DNA of 64,000 nucleotides from Synechococcus sp. CS-1329 (GTDB lineage: Bacteria > Cyanobacteriota > Cyanobacteriia > PCC-6307 > Cyanobiaceae). Positions within the stretch are counted from its first letter, which is position 1. Each line of letters opens with the position of its first letter. The notes beneath the pieces are model-generated. The model saw only the letters and a program-made list of their open reading frames with translations. It had not been told where the DNA came from and made no database searches. Below are positions 35,942-44,913 of the stretch, piece after piece. The stretch spans positions 83,273 to 147,272 of the forward strand of contig NZ_JAHLYS010000048.1 in NCBI RefSeq assembly GCF_025128055.1, given 5' to 3'. The position numbers and the translations under genes are program-made.

Positions 35942-37729
35942 ATGGCCCAGCCCGATCTGTCGCGTCGCACCAAGATCGTGGCAACGATCGGTCCAGCCAC
36001 GGAGTCCCCCCAGCGCCTGCGGGAGTTGATCCAGGCCGGGGCCACCACGTTCCGCCTCAACTTCTCCCACGGGGACCACTCCGAACATGCCGCCCGGATC
36101 GCCACGATCCGTCAGGTGGCCCACGAGCTGGGTATCCATGTGGGCATCCTCCAGGATCTCCAGGGTCCGAAGATCCGCCTGGGACGCTTCGAAGGCGGCC
36201 CGATCACCCTGGCCAACGGTGATCCCTTCGCCCTCACCTCCCGGCCGGTGAGCTGCAACCAGTCGATCGCCACGATCACCTACGACCGCCTCGCCGATGA
36301 GGTGACCGCCGGCAGCCGCATCCTGCTGGATGACGGGCGGGTGGAAATGGTGGTCGAGTCGGTGGACATCCCCGAGCAGACCCTTCACTGTTCCGTGGTG
36401 GTGGGCGGGGTGCTCTCCAACAACAAGGGGGTGAACTTCCCCGACGTGCAGCTCTCGATCCGGGCCCTCACCACGAAAGACCGGGTGGACCTCAGCTTCG
36501 GCCTTCAGCAGGAAGTGGACTGGGTGGCCCTCAGCTTCGTGCGCAACCCCTCCGACATGCAGGAGATCCGCGAGCTGATCAGCAGCCAGGGCTACAACAC
36601 CCCGGTGATCGCCAAGATCGAGAAGTTCGAGGCGATCGATCAGATCGACGCCATCCTTCCCCTCTGCGATGGCGTGATGGTGGCCCGGGGCGACCTGGGG
36701 GTGGAGATGCCGGCGGAGGAGGTGCCCTTGCTGCAGAAGGAGCTGATCCGCAAGGCCAACACCCTGGGCATCCCGATCATCACGGCCACGCAGATGCTCG
36801 ACAGCATGGCCAGCTGCCCGCGCCCCACCCGGGCAGAGGTGAGCGATGTGGCCAACGCCATCCTCGATGGCACCGACGCGGTGATGCTCTCCAACGAAAC
36901 CGCCGTGGGCGATTACCCGGTGGAAGCGGTGGAAACGATGGCCAGGATTGCCCGCCGCATCGAGCGCGACTATCCCCGCCGGGCAGTGGACAGCCACATC
37001 GCCTCCACCATCCCCAACGCCATCAGCCAGGCGGTGAGCACGATCGCCCGGCAACTCCAGGCCGCCGCCATCCTTCCCCTCACCAAGAGCGGGGCCACGG
37101 CGCGCAATGTCAGCAAGTTCCGTCCGTCCACAACGATCCTGGCGATCACCAGTGAGGTGAAGGTGGCCCGTCAGCTGCAGCTGGTCTGGGGGGTCAACCC
37201 CCTGTTGATCGGCCATCAGGCCTCCACCACCAGCACCTTCACCCTGGCCATGGGCGTGGCCCAGGAGAGGGGTCTGCTCAAAGAGGGGGATCTGGTGGTC
37301 CAAACCGCCGGCACCCTCTCAGGAGTGAGCGGCTCCACTGATCTGGTCAAGGTGGGCATCGTCTCCGCCGTGCTGGGTCGGGGCCTGGGCATCGGCAACG
37401 GCTCGGTCAGCGGCCGGGTGCGGGTGGCCACCACCGCCGAGGAGGCGGCGCGGCTGGAGAGCGGTGAGATCCTGGTGGTGCGTGAAACGAGCGCCGGCTA
37501 CCTCGATGCCATCCGCAAGGCCCGGGGCGTGATCGCCGAGGCAGACGGCTGTGACAGCCACGCCGCCGTGATTGCCCAGCGGCTGGGGGTGCCCGTGATC
37601 GTGGGGGTGGCCAATGCCACCTCCGATCTGCGCCTGGGCGAATTCGTGACCCTGGAGGTGCGCGAGGGGGTGGTGCACCGCGGCGCCCGCAACCACACCC
37701 AGGCTGACCGCAGCGAAACCATTCTCTGA
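35942..37729 (+). CDS. pyk: Pyruvate kinase with C-terminal PEP-utiliser domain
   Basis: Converts PEP and ADP to pyruvate and ATP. 595 residues: the catalytic barrel begins RTKIVATIGPATESP, and contains VARGDLGVEMP, the ATP/PEP-site ITATQMLDSM and the regulatory domain. The last 110 residues form a mobile PEP-utiliser-like domain with DGCDSHAAVIAQRLGVPVIVG, as in the longer bacterial pyruvate kinases; the role of its histidine is not established. Confidence 0.96.
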   Translation: MAQPDLSRRTKIVATIGPATESPQRLRELIQAGATTFRLNFSHGDHSEHAARIATIRQVAHELGIHVGILQDLQGPKIRLGRFEGGPITLANGDPFALTSRPVSCNQSIATITYDRLADEVTAGSRILLDDGRVEMVVESVDIPEQTLHCSVVVGGVLSNNKGVNFPDVQLSIRALTTKDRVDLSFGLQQEVDWVALSFVRNPSDMQEIRELISSQGYNTPVIAKIEKFEAIDQIDAILPLCDGVMVARGDLGVEMPAEEVPLLQKELIRKANTLGIPIITATQMLDSMASCPRPTRAEVSDVANAILDGTDAVMLSNETAVGDYPVEAVETMARIARRIERDYPRRAVDSHIASTIPNAISQAVSTIARQLQAAAILPLTKSGATARNVSKFRPSTTILAITSEVKVARQLQLVWGVNPLLIGHQASTTSTFTLAMGVAQERGLLKEGDLVVQTAGTLSGVSGSTDLVKVGIVSAVLGRGLGIGNGSVSGRVRVATTAEEAARLESGEILVVRETSAGYLDAIRKARGVIAEADGCDSHAAVIAQRLGVPVIVGVANATSDLRLGEFVTLEVREGVVHRGARNHTQADRSETIL

Positions 37730-37789
37730 GGCTGTCGCCAGCGGCCGCCGCCGCTGGCCATGATGCAGTCCTGAACGCTGCTGGCGGCC

Positions 37790-39019
37790 ATGGCTTCGAA
37801 ACTGCCCCTGGCGGAAACCGTCGGGATGGCTCTCAACACCCTCAAGGCCAACCGGCTGCGCAGCCTGCTGACCATGCTCGGCATCGTCATCGGCAATGCC
37901 TCGGTGATCACCCTGGTGGGGGTGGGCAAGGGGGCCCAGAACCTGGCGGAAGGTCAGCTCAACACCCTCGGAGCCAATGTGCTCTTCGTGGTGCCCGGCA
38001 ACAACGACACCCGCCGCCAGGGGATCGAGAATCCCCGCACCCTGGTGCTGGAGGACGCCGAGGCGATCGCCGAACAGGTGCCCAGTGTGCGCCGGGTCGC
38101 CCCCCAGATCACGATCAACGAAGTGATCCAGTCGGGGGGGAACAGCTCCAACGCCTCGGTGTCGGGCATCACCCCGGATTTCCTGCCGGTGCGGCGCTTC
38201 GAGATCGCCCAGGGGCGCTTCTTCAGCGACGACGACATCAAGGGCGCCCGCAACGTGGCCGTGATCGGCCCGGACCTGAAGCAGAAGCTGCTGCCCTCGG
38301 GCTCCGCCATCGGCCAGTCTCTGCGCATCCGCGATCAATCCTTTGAGGTGATCGGCGTGATGGCCGCCAAGGGTGCCGCCTTCGGCACCAACCAGGACGA
38401 AGCCGCCTACATTCCGCTCTCAACGATGGTGAGCAAGCTGAGCGGCCGTGACCCCACCTACGGGGTGGTGCTCACCTTCATCAGCGCCGAGGCCCGCGAC
38501 GAGGCCAGCACCAGCGCCGCCAAATTTCAGATCACCAACCTGCTGCGCCAGCGCCACCGCATCCTGCGGGAAGACGATTTCGCTGTGCGATCCCAGCAGG
38601 ATGCCCTCTCGATTGTGGGCACGATCACCGGGGGGCTGACCTTGATGCTGGGGGCGATCGGCGGCGTGTCGCTGCTGGTGGGCGGCATCGGCATCATGAA
38701 CATCATGTTGGTGTCGGTGAGTGAGCGCACCCAGGAGATCGGCCTGCGCAAGGCGGTGGGAGCCCGCAGCGGTGATGTATTGCTGCAGTTTCTGGTGGAG
38801 TCGCTGGTGCTCGCCAGCCTCGGCGGCCTGATCGGCAGCGCCGTGGGCCTGGGCACGGTGATGGCGGCGAGCCGCTTCACCCCCCTGCCGGCCTCGATCG
38901 ACAGCGGCAGTGTGCTGTTCACCGTGGGGCTCTCTGGATCGATCGGCTTGTTCTTCGGAGTGGTGCCGGCCCGCCGAGCCGCGCGGCTGGATCCGATCGT
39001 GGCCCTGCGCAGCCTCTGA
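37790..39019 (+). CDS. MacB-like ABC transporter permease (FtsX-type)
   Basis: 409 residues. N-terminal helix after TLKANRLRSLLTMLGIVIGNASVI, a large periplasmic MacB_PCD domain (about residues 45-240), then three C-terminal helices with the FtsX segment GIGIMNIMLVSVSERTQEIGLRKAVGA. In family members this works with a separate ATPase in export or mechanotransmission; no ATPase gene is adjacent, so the partner is elsewhere. Substrate unknown. Confidence 0.9.
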   Translation: MASKLPLAETVGMALNTLKANRLRSLLTMLGIVIGNASVITLVGVGKGAQNLAEGQLNTLGANVLFVVPGNNDTRRQGIENPRTLVLEDAEAIAEQVPSVRRVAPQITINEVIQSGGNSSNASVSGITPDFLPVRRFEIAQGRFFSDDDIKGARNVAVIGPDLKQKLLPSGSAIGQSLRIRDQSFEVIGVMAAKGAAFGTNQDEAAYIPLSTMVSKLSGRDPTYGVVLTFISAEARDEASTSAAKFQITNLLRQRHRILREDDFAVRSQQDALSIVGTITGGLTLMLGAIGGVSLLVGGIGIMNIMLVSVSERTQEIGLRKAVGARSGDVLLQFLVESLVLASLGGLIGSAVGLGTVMAASRFTPLPASIDSGSVLFTVGLSGSIGLFFGVVPARRAARLDPIVALRSL

Positions 39020-39026
39020 TCGCGAC

Positions 39027-39062
39027 GGGGTACGTGTCCTGCGACACCTCGCCGTGTACCCC
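39027..39062 (+). other. Nested inverted repeat after the MacB-like permease gene
   Basis: GGGGTAC (39027-39033) pairs with GTACCCC (39056-39062) and encloses a second hairpin, GTGTC-CTGC-GACAC (39034-39047). No T-run follows, so it is not a standard intrinsic terminator. It could be a transcript-end structure or an operator for the following DUF1830 gene. Confidence 0.4.
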
Positions 39063-39121
39063 GCTTGGATCAAGAAAACCTTAAGAAAGCTGAACGGTGC
39101 CGTCTGTGACCAAAGCAGTGG

Positions 39122-39439
39122 ATGGATGGTGGCTTAGTGGACAGAGTTTCTGAATCTCCTCTCTTGGCCCTGCTCTCCTGCGGCTATCGCAATACCAGCG
39201 ACCGCATGGTGATCCTGCGGTCCTGCGGGCCTGATGAGTTCTATCTCGAGCGGGTCATTTTTCCTTTTGAACTGCTCAGTTTTCAGGCCCCCAAGGGAGC
39301 GGAGCTGGAGATCTGGACCCATGGCCTGGGGGGGCCTGAACTGCTGGAAACCCTGCCGAGCTCCGAACTGCTGATCGAGCCAAGCGATCTCGAAGGCAAC
39401 GAGAGCCGTGACGATCCGGCCTGGCTGAGCATCGGCTGA
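39122..39439 (+). CDS. DUF1830 family protein
   Basis: 105 residues from ATG 39122; GTG at 39137 is an alternative. The family pattern CGYRNTSDRMVILRSCG followed by FYLERVIFPFELLSFQAP and AELEIWTHG is clear. A small soluble protein restricted mainly to cyanobacteria; function unknown. It precedes ftsH by 123 bases. Confidence 0.82.
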   Translation: MDGGLVDRVSESPLLALLSCGYRNTSDRMVILRSCGPDEFYLERVIFPFELLSFQAPKGAELEIWTHGLGGPELLETLPSSELLIEPSDLEGNESRDDPAWLSIG

Positions 39440-39562
39440 AGCTCTGTCACCGGGGGGCCGCCGGCTGAGACAACCATGACAAGCTGAAAACAGTGGCGCA
39501 ACTGCCGGGTTCTCTCGGCTGAGGGTTGCGGGCTTTACACTTGTTAAAAATTTCCCTCAGCC

Positions 39563-41488
39563 ATGAATCAGCGCTGGCGTCTCTTCGCTCTCTGGCTGCT
39601 CCCGATCGGAGTGGCTCTCTTCCTTGGCTGGCAGGTGCTGGGGAACGGCGGTGCCAGCCGATTCACCCCTGAGGGCCGCACCGACACGGTGGCGCCACGC
39701 AACGCCGCCGTGGCGCGGATGAGCTACGGCCGCTTCCTCGACTACATCGACGCGGGTCGCGTCACAGCGGTCGACATCTTCGATGGCGGCCGCACCGCCG
39801 TGATCGAAGCCGTCGACCCTGACCTGGACAACCGTGTGCAGCGCCTGCGCGTTGACCTGCCCGGCCTGGCTCCAGAGCTGATCAACAACCTCAAGACCCA
39901 GGGCATCAGCTTCGACATCCATCCGCCCCGCAGCACCCCTCCGGCCCTGGGAATCCTGGGCAACCTGCTCTTCCCGCTGCTGCTGATCGGTTCACTGATC
40001 TTCCTGGCCCGCCGCTCCTCGTCGATGCCTGGTGGTCCAGGCCAGGCGATGCAGTTCGGCAAGACCAAGGCCCGTTTCGCCATGGAGGCTGAAACCGGTG
40101 TGATGTTCGATGACGTGGCCGGCGTGGAGGAGGCCAAGGAGGACCTCGAGGAAGTGGTCACCTTCCTGAAGCAGCCGGAGCGCTTCACCTCCGTGGGCGC
40201 CAAGATCCCCAAGGGTGTGCTGCTGGTGGGCCCTCCCGGCACCGGCAAGACCCTGCTGGCCAAGGCCATCGCCGGTGAAGCCGGTGTGCCCTTCTTCTCC
40301 CTCTCCGGTTCGGAATTCGTGGAGATGTTTGTGGGCGTCGGCGCCAGCCGGGTGCGCGATCTGTTCAAGCGGGCCAAGGAAAACAGCCCTTGCCTGATCT
40401 TCATCGATGAGATCGATGCTGTGGGCCGTCAACGCGGGGCCGGCATCGGCGGTGGCAACGACGAGCGGGAGCAGACTCTCAACCAGCTGCTCACCGAGAT
40501 GGACGGCTTCGAGGGCAACAGCGGCATCATCATCATCGCCGCCACCAACCGGCCTGATGTGCTCGATTCAGCTCTGATGCGTCCGGGTCGCTTTGATCGC
40601 CAGGTGAGCGTCGATGCCCCCGACATCAAGGGACGGCTCTCGATCCTCAAGGTCCACTCCCGCAACAAGAAACTCGCCGCAGACGTGTCGCTCGAGGCCG
40701 TGGCCCGGCGCACCCCTGGCTTCACCGGTGCCGATCTGGCCAACCTGCTCAATGAGGCGGCCATCCTCACCGCCCGCCGCCGCAAGGAGGCCACCACGCT
40801 GATCGAGATCGATGACGCCGTCGATCGGGTGATCGCCGGCATGGAGGGCAAACCCCTCACCGACGGCCGCAGCAAGCGCCTGATTGCTTACCACGAGGTG
40901 GGCCATGCCTTGGTGGGCACCCTGGTGAAAGACCACGACCCCGTTCAGAAAGTCACCCTGGTGCCCCGCGGTCAGGCCCAGGGACTCACCTGGTTCGCCC
41001 CCGACGAGGAGCAGATGCTGGTGAGCCGCGCCCAGCTCAAGGCCCGCATCATGGGTGCCCTCGGCGGCCGGGTGGCGGAAGACGTGGTCTTCGGCCACGC
41101 CGAAGTCACCACCGGTGCCGGTGGTGACATCCAGCAGGTGGCCAGCATGGCCCGCCAGATGGTGACCCGCTTCGGCATGAGCGACCTGGGACCGATGTCT
41201 CTGGAGGCCGGAAATCAGGAGGTGTTCCTCGGGCGTGACCTGATGACCCGCAGCGACGTCTCCGATTCCATCTCCCGCCGCATCGACGAGCAGGTGCGCA
41301 GCATCGTTGATCTCTGCTACCGCGACACCCAGGCGCTGGTGGCCAGCCACCGCGACTGCATGGACCGCCTGGTGGAGATGCTGATCGAGAAGGAAACCCT
41401 CAACGGTGATGAGTTCCGCGCCGTTGTGGCTGAATTCACCCCCATCCCTGAGAAGGAGCGCTTCTCCCCCCTGCTGCCCGCCTCCTGA
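39563..41488 (+). CDS. ftsH: ATP-dependent zinc metalloprotease FtsH
   Basis: 641-residue membrane AAA protease. Two membrane segments (residues about 8-26 and 129-149) flank the lumenal/periplasmic domain. The AAA module has Walker A GPPGTGKT (223-230), Walker [13 protein letters not shown] and the second region of homology with MRPGRFDRQ. The zinc site is HEVGH, His444-His448. In cyanobacteria FtsH hexamers remove damaged photosystem II D1 protein. Which of the usual four paralogues this is cannot be decided here. It lies close to clpP and thf1. Confidence 0.97.
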   Translation: MNQRWRLFALWLLPIGVALFLGWQVLGNGGASRFTPEGRTDTVAPRNAAVARMSYGRFLDYIDAGRVTAVDIFDGGRTAVIEAVDPDLDNRVQRLRVDLPGLAPELINNLKTQGISFDIHPPRSTPPALGILGNLLFPLLLIGSLIFLARRSSSMPGGPGQAMQFGKTKARFAMEAETGVMFDDVAGVEEAKEDLEEVVTFLKQPERFTSVGAKIPKGVLLVGPPGTGKTLLAKAIAGEAGVPFFSLSGSEFVEMFVGVGASRVRDLFKRAKENSPCLIFIDEIDAVGRQRGAGIGGGNDEREQTLNQLLTEMDGFEGNSGIIIIAATNRPDVLDSALMRPGRFDRQVSVDAPDIKGRLSILKVHSRNKKLAADVSLEAVARRTPGFTGADLANLLNEAAILTARRRKEATTLIEIDDAVDRVIAGMEGKPLTDGRSKRLIAYHEVGHALVGTLVKDHDPVQKVTLVPRGQAQGLTWFAPDEEQMLVSRAQLKARIMGALGGRVAEDVVFGHAEVTTGAGGDIQQVASMARQMVTRFGMSDLGPMSLEAGNQEVFLGRDLMTRSDVSDSISRRIDEQVRSIVDLCYRDTQALVASHRDCMDRLVEMLIEKETLNGDEFRAVVAEFTPIPEKERFSPLLPAS

Positions 41489-41616
41489 TTCAGGCAGCCA
41501 GCGGCACCATTCTCTGGCGGGGCCGGGTTCTTAACCGAATCTTTTCCCGCCGGACTGGATCCAGTACCTAGCTTCAATCATTACGCGTTCAGGCTTTGAG
41601 CAGCACCCGCTCACCG

Positions 41617-41832
41617 ATGGAGTCGTTCAGCGCCTATCGCGGCGACGACTGGAGTCCACAGCGGCTGGCCTTCCACCAGAATCTGGAGCGCTTTGCCGAT
41701 CGTGTCGGGCTGATCGTTGGCCTGCAGAGCAACGGCAAACTCAATCAGGACGAGGCCTACGACGAGATCCGCATGCTCTGGAAGGAGCTCAAGGGCAGCA
41801 AGAACGGTCTCGAGATCCCCGACAAGCCCTGA
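41617..41832 (+). CDS. Small conserved cyanobacterial protein (DUF7219-like)
   Basis: 71 residues from ATG 41617; a TTG at 41596 would add seven. Contains YRGDDWSPQRLAFHQNLERFADRV and a charged helix DEAYDEIRMLWKELKGSKNGL. The sequence looks soluble and helical and resembles a family seen beside photosynthesis genes in cyanobacteria; the name is from memory and tentative. Function unknown. A terminator follows 59 bases downstream. Confidence 0.65.
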   Translation: MESFSAYRGDDWSPQRLAFHQNLERFADRVGLIVGLQSNGKLNQDEAYDEIRMLWKELKGSKNGLEIPDKP

Positions 41833-41891
41833 GTCATGAGTCACCACCCTGCCGATTCGCCCACAGGAGTCGTTCAGAGGCAGAGCACAAC

Positions 41892-41924
41892 AAAAAGCCA
41901 GCTTCGTGAGAAGACTGGCTTTTT
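41892..41924. terminator. Bidirectional terminator before clpP
   Basis: AAAAAGCCAG and CTGGCTTTTT arms around CTTCGTGAGAAGA, which contains a further CTTC/GAAG pairing, followed by T-run/A-run on the two strands. It serves the convergent small-protein gene and clpP. Confidence 0.9.
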
Positions 41925-41951
41925 GTGATGGCTGTTCAATGGGCCGACAGC

Positions 41952-42542
41952 TCAGAGAGGCCGCACGGGGCGCTTGTCGATCACCTTGTCGATCAGGCCG
42001 TAGGTCACCGCTTCCTCTGGTGACATGAAGAAATCGCGGTCGGTGTCGAGCTGGATGCGATCCAGGGGCTGGCCGGTGCGATCGGAGAGCTCCCGGTTCA
42101 GCTTGTCCTTGAGGTAGAGAATTTCATCGGCCTGAATGCGGATGTCGCTGGCCTGACCGCGGGCCCCGCCCAGAGGCTGGTGAATCATCAAGCGGGAGTG
42201 CTGCAGGCTGCTGCGCTTGCCCTTGGCGCCCGCCGTGAGCAGGAAGGCACCCATGCTGGCGGCCAGTCCCACGCAGACCGTCTGCACATCAGGTTTGATG
42301 TGCTGCATCGTGTCAAAGATGCCAAGACCGTCGTAGACGGATCCGCCGGGAGAATTGATGTAGAGAAAAATATCTTTCTCGGGATCTTCGGCTTCAAGGA
42401 ACAGCAGCTGTGCCACCACCCGATTAGCGGATTCAGCGGTCACTGGCTCGCCCAGGAAAATGATGCGCTCGCGCAGCAGCCTGGAATAGATGTCAAAGGC
42501 GCGTTCACCCCGGCCCGAATCCTCAATCACGATCGGGATCAT
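41952..42542 (-). CDS. clpP: ATP-dependent Clp protease proteolytic subunit
   Basis: 196-residue serine protease from ATG 42542 ([20 protein letters not shown]), preferred over a TTG two codons upstream because it matches the family start. The catalytic triad is Ser96 (GLAASMG), His121 (MIHQP) and Asp170. It forms barrels fed by ClpC/ClpX; the adaptor ClpS is also in the window (46584). Divergent from thf1. Confidence 0.97.
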   Translation of the reverse strand: MIPIVIEDSGRGERAFDIYSRLLRERIIFLGEPVTAESANRVVAQLLFLEAEDPEKDIFLYINSPGGSVYDGLGIFDTMQHIKPDVQTVCVGLAASMGAFLLTAGAKGKRSSLQHSRLMIHQPLGGARGQASDIRIQADEILYLKDKLNRELSDRTGQPLDRIQLDTDRDFFMSPEEAVTYGLIDKVIDKRPVRPL

Positions 42543-42643
42543 CGGCAACGGCAGAGCAACTCGGTTGATCCTACCGACGACGGTGGGTCCGCCGCCCGAT
42601 CGGCCCGGGGGGGTGCAGCGCTAAGGTCCAACCATTCGAGCGG

Positions 42644-43417
42644 ATGAGTGTGAGCGCCTGCCTCACCGTTGCTGACAGCAAGCGTGCCTTCCACGCAGCC
42701 TTTCCCTATGTGATCGGCCCGCTGTACCGGCGGATGGTTGATGAACTCCTCGTTGAGCTGCATCTGCTCAGTCGGCAGAGCGGGTTCCGTGGTGACGGCC
42801 TGTTCGCCGTGGGCCTGACCCAGGTCTTTGAGGGTTTTGCCAAGGGCTACCGGCCCCAGCAGCAGAGCGAGCCCCTGTTTGCCGCCCTCTGTGCCTCATC
42901 GGGCTTCGATGCCACGCAGATCCGTGCCCAGCACGCCGCCGCCGTGGCGGCGGTGGGAGAGCACAGCCTGGAGGAGGTGAAGCAGTGGCTGGCCCAGCGG
43001 GGCAAGGGGGCTCCTGAGCCGATCGCCGGCGTTCTTGCCGACATCGACAGGCCCGATTTCCACTACTCGCGCCTGTTCGCCGTCGGCCTGCTCTGCCTGC
43101 TGCAGCGGGCCCGCGGCGCCGAAGCGGTGGAACCCCAGGCCCTCAGGGAAGCCGCCCACGAAATCGGCGAATCCATGGGCATGATGAAGGAGCGGGTCGA
43201 CAAGGACCTGAATCTCTACGCCAGCACCCTCGAGAAGATGGCCCAGGCCGTCGAGCTGATGGAGGAGACCCTGGCCGCCGAACGGCGCCGGCGCGAGCGC
43301 CAGGCCCAGGAGGGCAACGCTGCCCCTGCCGCCGGCAAGATCGACGACAGCGGCACCGCCACTGCCGTTGCGCCCGAGCCGGAGACGAGCCCTCCGGCCG
43401 CACCCCAGGGCAGCTGA
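42644..43417 (+). CDS. thf1: Thylakoid formation protein Thf1/Psp29
   Basis: 257 residues. It matches the Psp29/Thf1 family: TVADSKRAFHAAFPYVIGPLYRRMVDELLVELHLLS, FAVGLTQVFEGFAKGYRP and FHYSRLFAVGLLCLLQRA. The C-terminus has a long helix with a possible coiled coil (about residues 180-225) and a Pro/Ala-rich tail. Psp29 is known to bind and stabilise FtsH complexes and to influence photosystem II assembly and repair. It is divergent from clpP, with ftsH 1.2 kb away. Confidence 0.95.
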   Translation: MSVSACLTVADSKRAFHAAFPYVIGPLYRRMVDELLVELHLLSRQSGFRGDGLFAVGLTQVFEGFAKGYRPQQQSEPLFAALCASSGFDATQIRAQHAAAVAAVGEHSLEEVKQWLAQRGKGAPEPIAGVLADIDRPDFHYSRLFAVGLLCLLQRARGAEAVEPQALREAAHEIGESMGMMKERVDKDLNLYASTLEKMAQAVELMEETLAAERRRRERQAQEGNAAPAAGKIDDSGTATAVAPEPETSPPAAPQGS

Positions 43418-43422
43418 GCGGC

Positions 43423-44913
43423 TCAGGGCCCGGGTCCAGCCCCGGGCTGGGGCTTCTTCACTGCCGCCGCCGGTGGAGCTGGCGGCTGGGCTGGCGGCTG
43501 AGAAGCCTCCAGGATCAGCGATCCCCACAGCCATGACAATCCCGTATCGCCTGCGGAGCCGGCCCCAGGAGCTTGGGGAGCTCCAGCGGGGGCCGAGAGG
43601 ATCTGCAGCTGGCTGGAGCGGCGAGCCACCGCCGGCAGGTCCGCAGGCAGCAGCCCAAGGGCGGCCAGGGCCTCGGGCCTGACCCTCAGATTCAGCCCAC
43701 CACCAGCCGGCGGTCTCGCCGCCTCGAAGCGCTCGGCACCGGGCAGAGCGGCCCCCAGCACGAACAACAGCTCAGGGACCCCACCTGCGGCTGGCACCAC
43801 CCAGCGCCAGCCGCCCAGGGGGGTGCCGTCCTCGCGCAACCAGAGACTGCTGGACAACTTGGCTGCCACAGCGGGAGCGGCCGCCGCCGGCGCGGAACTG
43901 GAAGGGGAGCGCTGGTCGGTGAGGCCCTGGCGCTCCAGGGCCTGGCCCAGAGCCGAGAGCCAACGGGTCCAGGCGGAGCGGTCCGGTCCCACCGCCAGCT
44001 GCAACTCCAGTGACGCCAGGAATGGCCCCTTGGGCTGGGGCCTGAGGCGCAGCCGAAACGGTGTGCTCTGCAGACGTTCCAGGGCGGCCTGGTCAAGGCC
44101 GTAGCGCTCCATCAGCGGTTGGCGGATGACAGCGTTGCTGAGCAGGGCGTCGAAGAGGAGATCCAGCCGCGCCCCGCTCACCTCCAGCAGCTGATCGGCA
44201 GGCAGGGGCGGTTGGCTGGCGCTCGGCGGCGGCGGCAGCGGCGAGACTGGAGCCACCGAATCGGGCTTGGAGCTGGCCTCCCCCTGCCAGCTGAGGCCAT
44301 CGGCTTCGGCGCTCACCGTCAGGCAGCCCTGCTGGAACCGCTGCAGCAGCGGGGCGAGATCACCGGAGATCTGTGCCAGGGCGAGCTTGGTCCAGACCAC
44401 GGCCTGGCGGGTGCGCAGCAGGTTGACGCAACGTTGCTCCAGACCCCGGGGGGGGCGGGCGCTGCGGCCGAGGAGCTGTTGCAGCGTCTGGAAGGAGAGA
44501 GGATCAGGGGCGATCACCACGAGATCGTCCACCCGCAGCGCCCGATCGGGCAGGGCAGCACTGGCCTGCGGGCCGAACAGGCGGGCGGGCACCACCAGAT
44601 GGGCCGACCCTTCCCGACCCCAGAACTGCCACCAGGTTCCCCGCTGACGGGCCCAGAGCCGGCGGCTCGGCTCCGGACCCAGGCGTTCCTGCCAGAGCAA
44701 CGGCACCGGCCGGGCCTGATCCGCCTGGAAGCTCTGGGTCAGGCTGGCCACCCCCACCACCCGCTCCAGCCCCTCGGCATTGGAGCGGGGGAAGCGGTGG
44801 AGCTGGCTGACAGGAGCCAGCACCAGCAGGGCGATCACCGCGGAGGTGATCGGCAGCGGGCCCAGACGGGGGGCGGGAGGCAGACCCTTCCAACGCGCCA
44901 GGGTGAGGGTCAT
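43423..44913 (-). CDS. Membrane-anchored protein of unknown function
   Basis: 496 residues from ATG 44913, which overlaps the cofH stop by four bases (ATGA). One N-terminal hydrophobic segment (ITSAVIALLVLAPVSQ) is followed by a large extracytoplasmic domain, a Pro/Ser linker near residue 235 and Pro/Ala-rich C-terminus. It resembles the large DUF3352-like cyanobacterial envelope proteins in layout, but I cannot match a family firmly. It shares an operon with cofH. Function unknown. Confidence 0.7.
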   Translation of the reverse strand: MTLTLARWKGLPPAPRLGPLPITSAVIALLVLAPVSQLHRFPRSNAEGLERVVGVASLTQSFQADQARPVPLLWQERLGPEPSRRLWARQRGTWWQFWGREGSAHLVVPARLFGPQASAALPDRALRVDDLVVIAPDPLSFQTLQQLLGRSARPPRGLEQRCVNLLRTRQAVVWTKLALAQISGDLAPLLQRFQQGCLTVSAEADGLSWQGEASSKPDSVAPVSPLPPPPSASQPPLPADQLLEVSGARLDLLFDALLSNAVIRQPLMERYGLDQAALERLQSTPFRLRLRPQPKGPFLASLELQLAVGPDRSAWTRWLSALGQALERQGLTDQRSPSSSAPAAAAPAVAAKLSSSLWLREDGTPLGGWRWVVPAAGGVPELLFVLGAALPGAERFEAARPPAGGGLNLRVRPEALAALGLLPADLPAVARRSSQLQILSAPAGAPQAPGAGSAGDTGLSWLWGSLILEASQPPAQPPAPPAAAVKKPQPGAGPGP

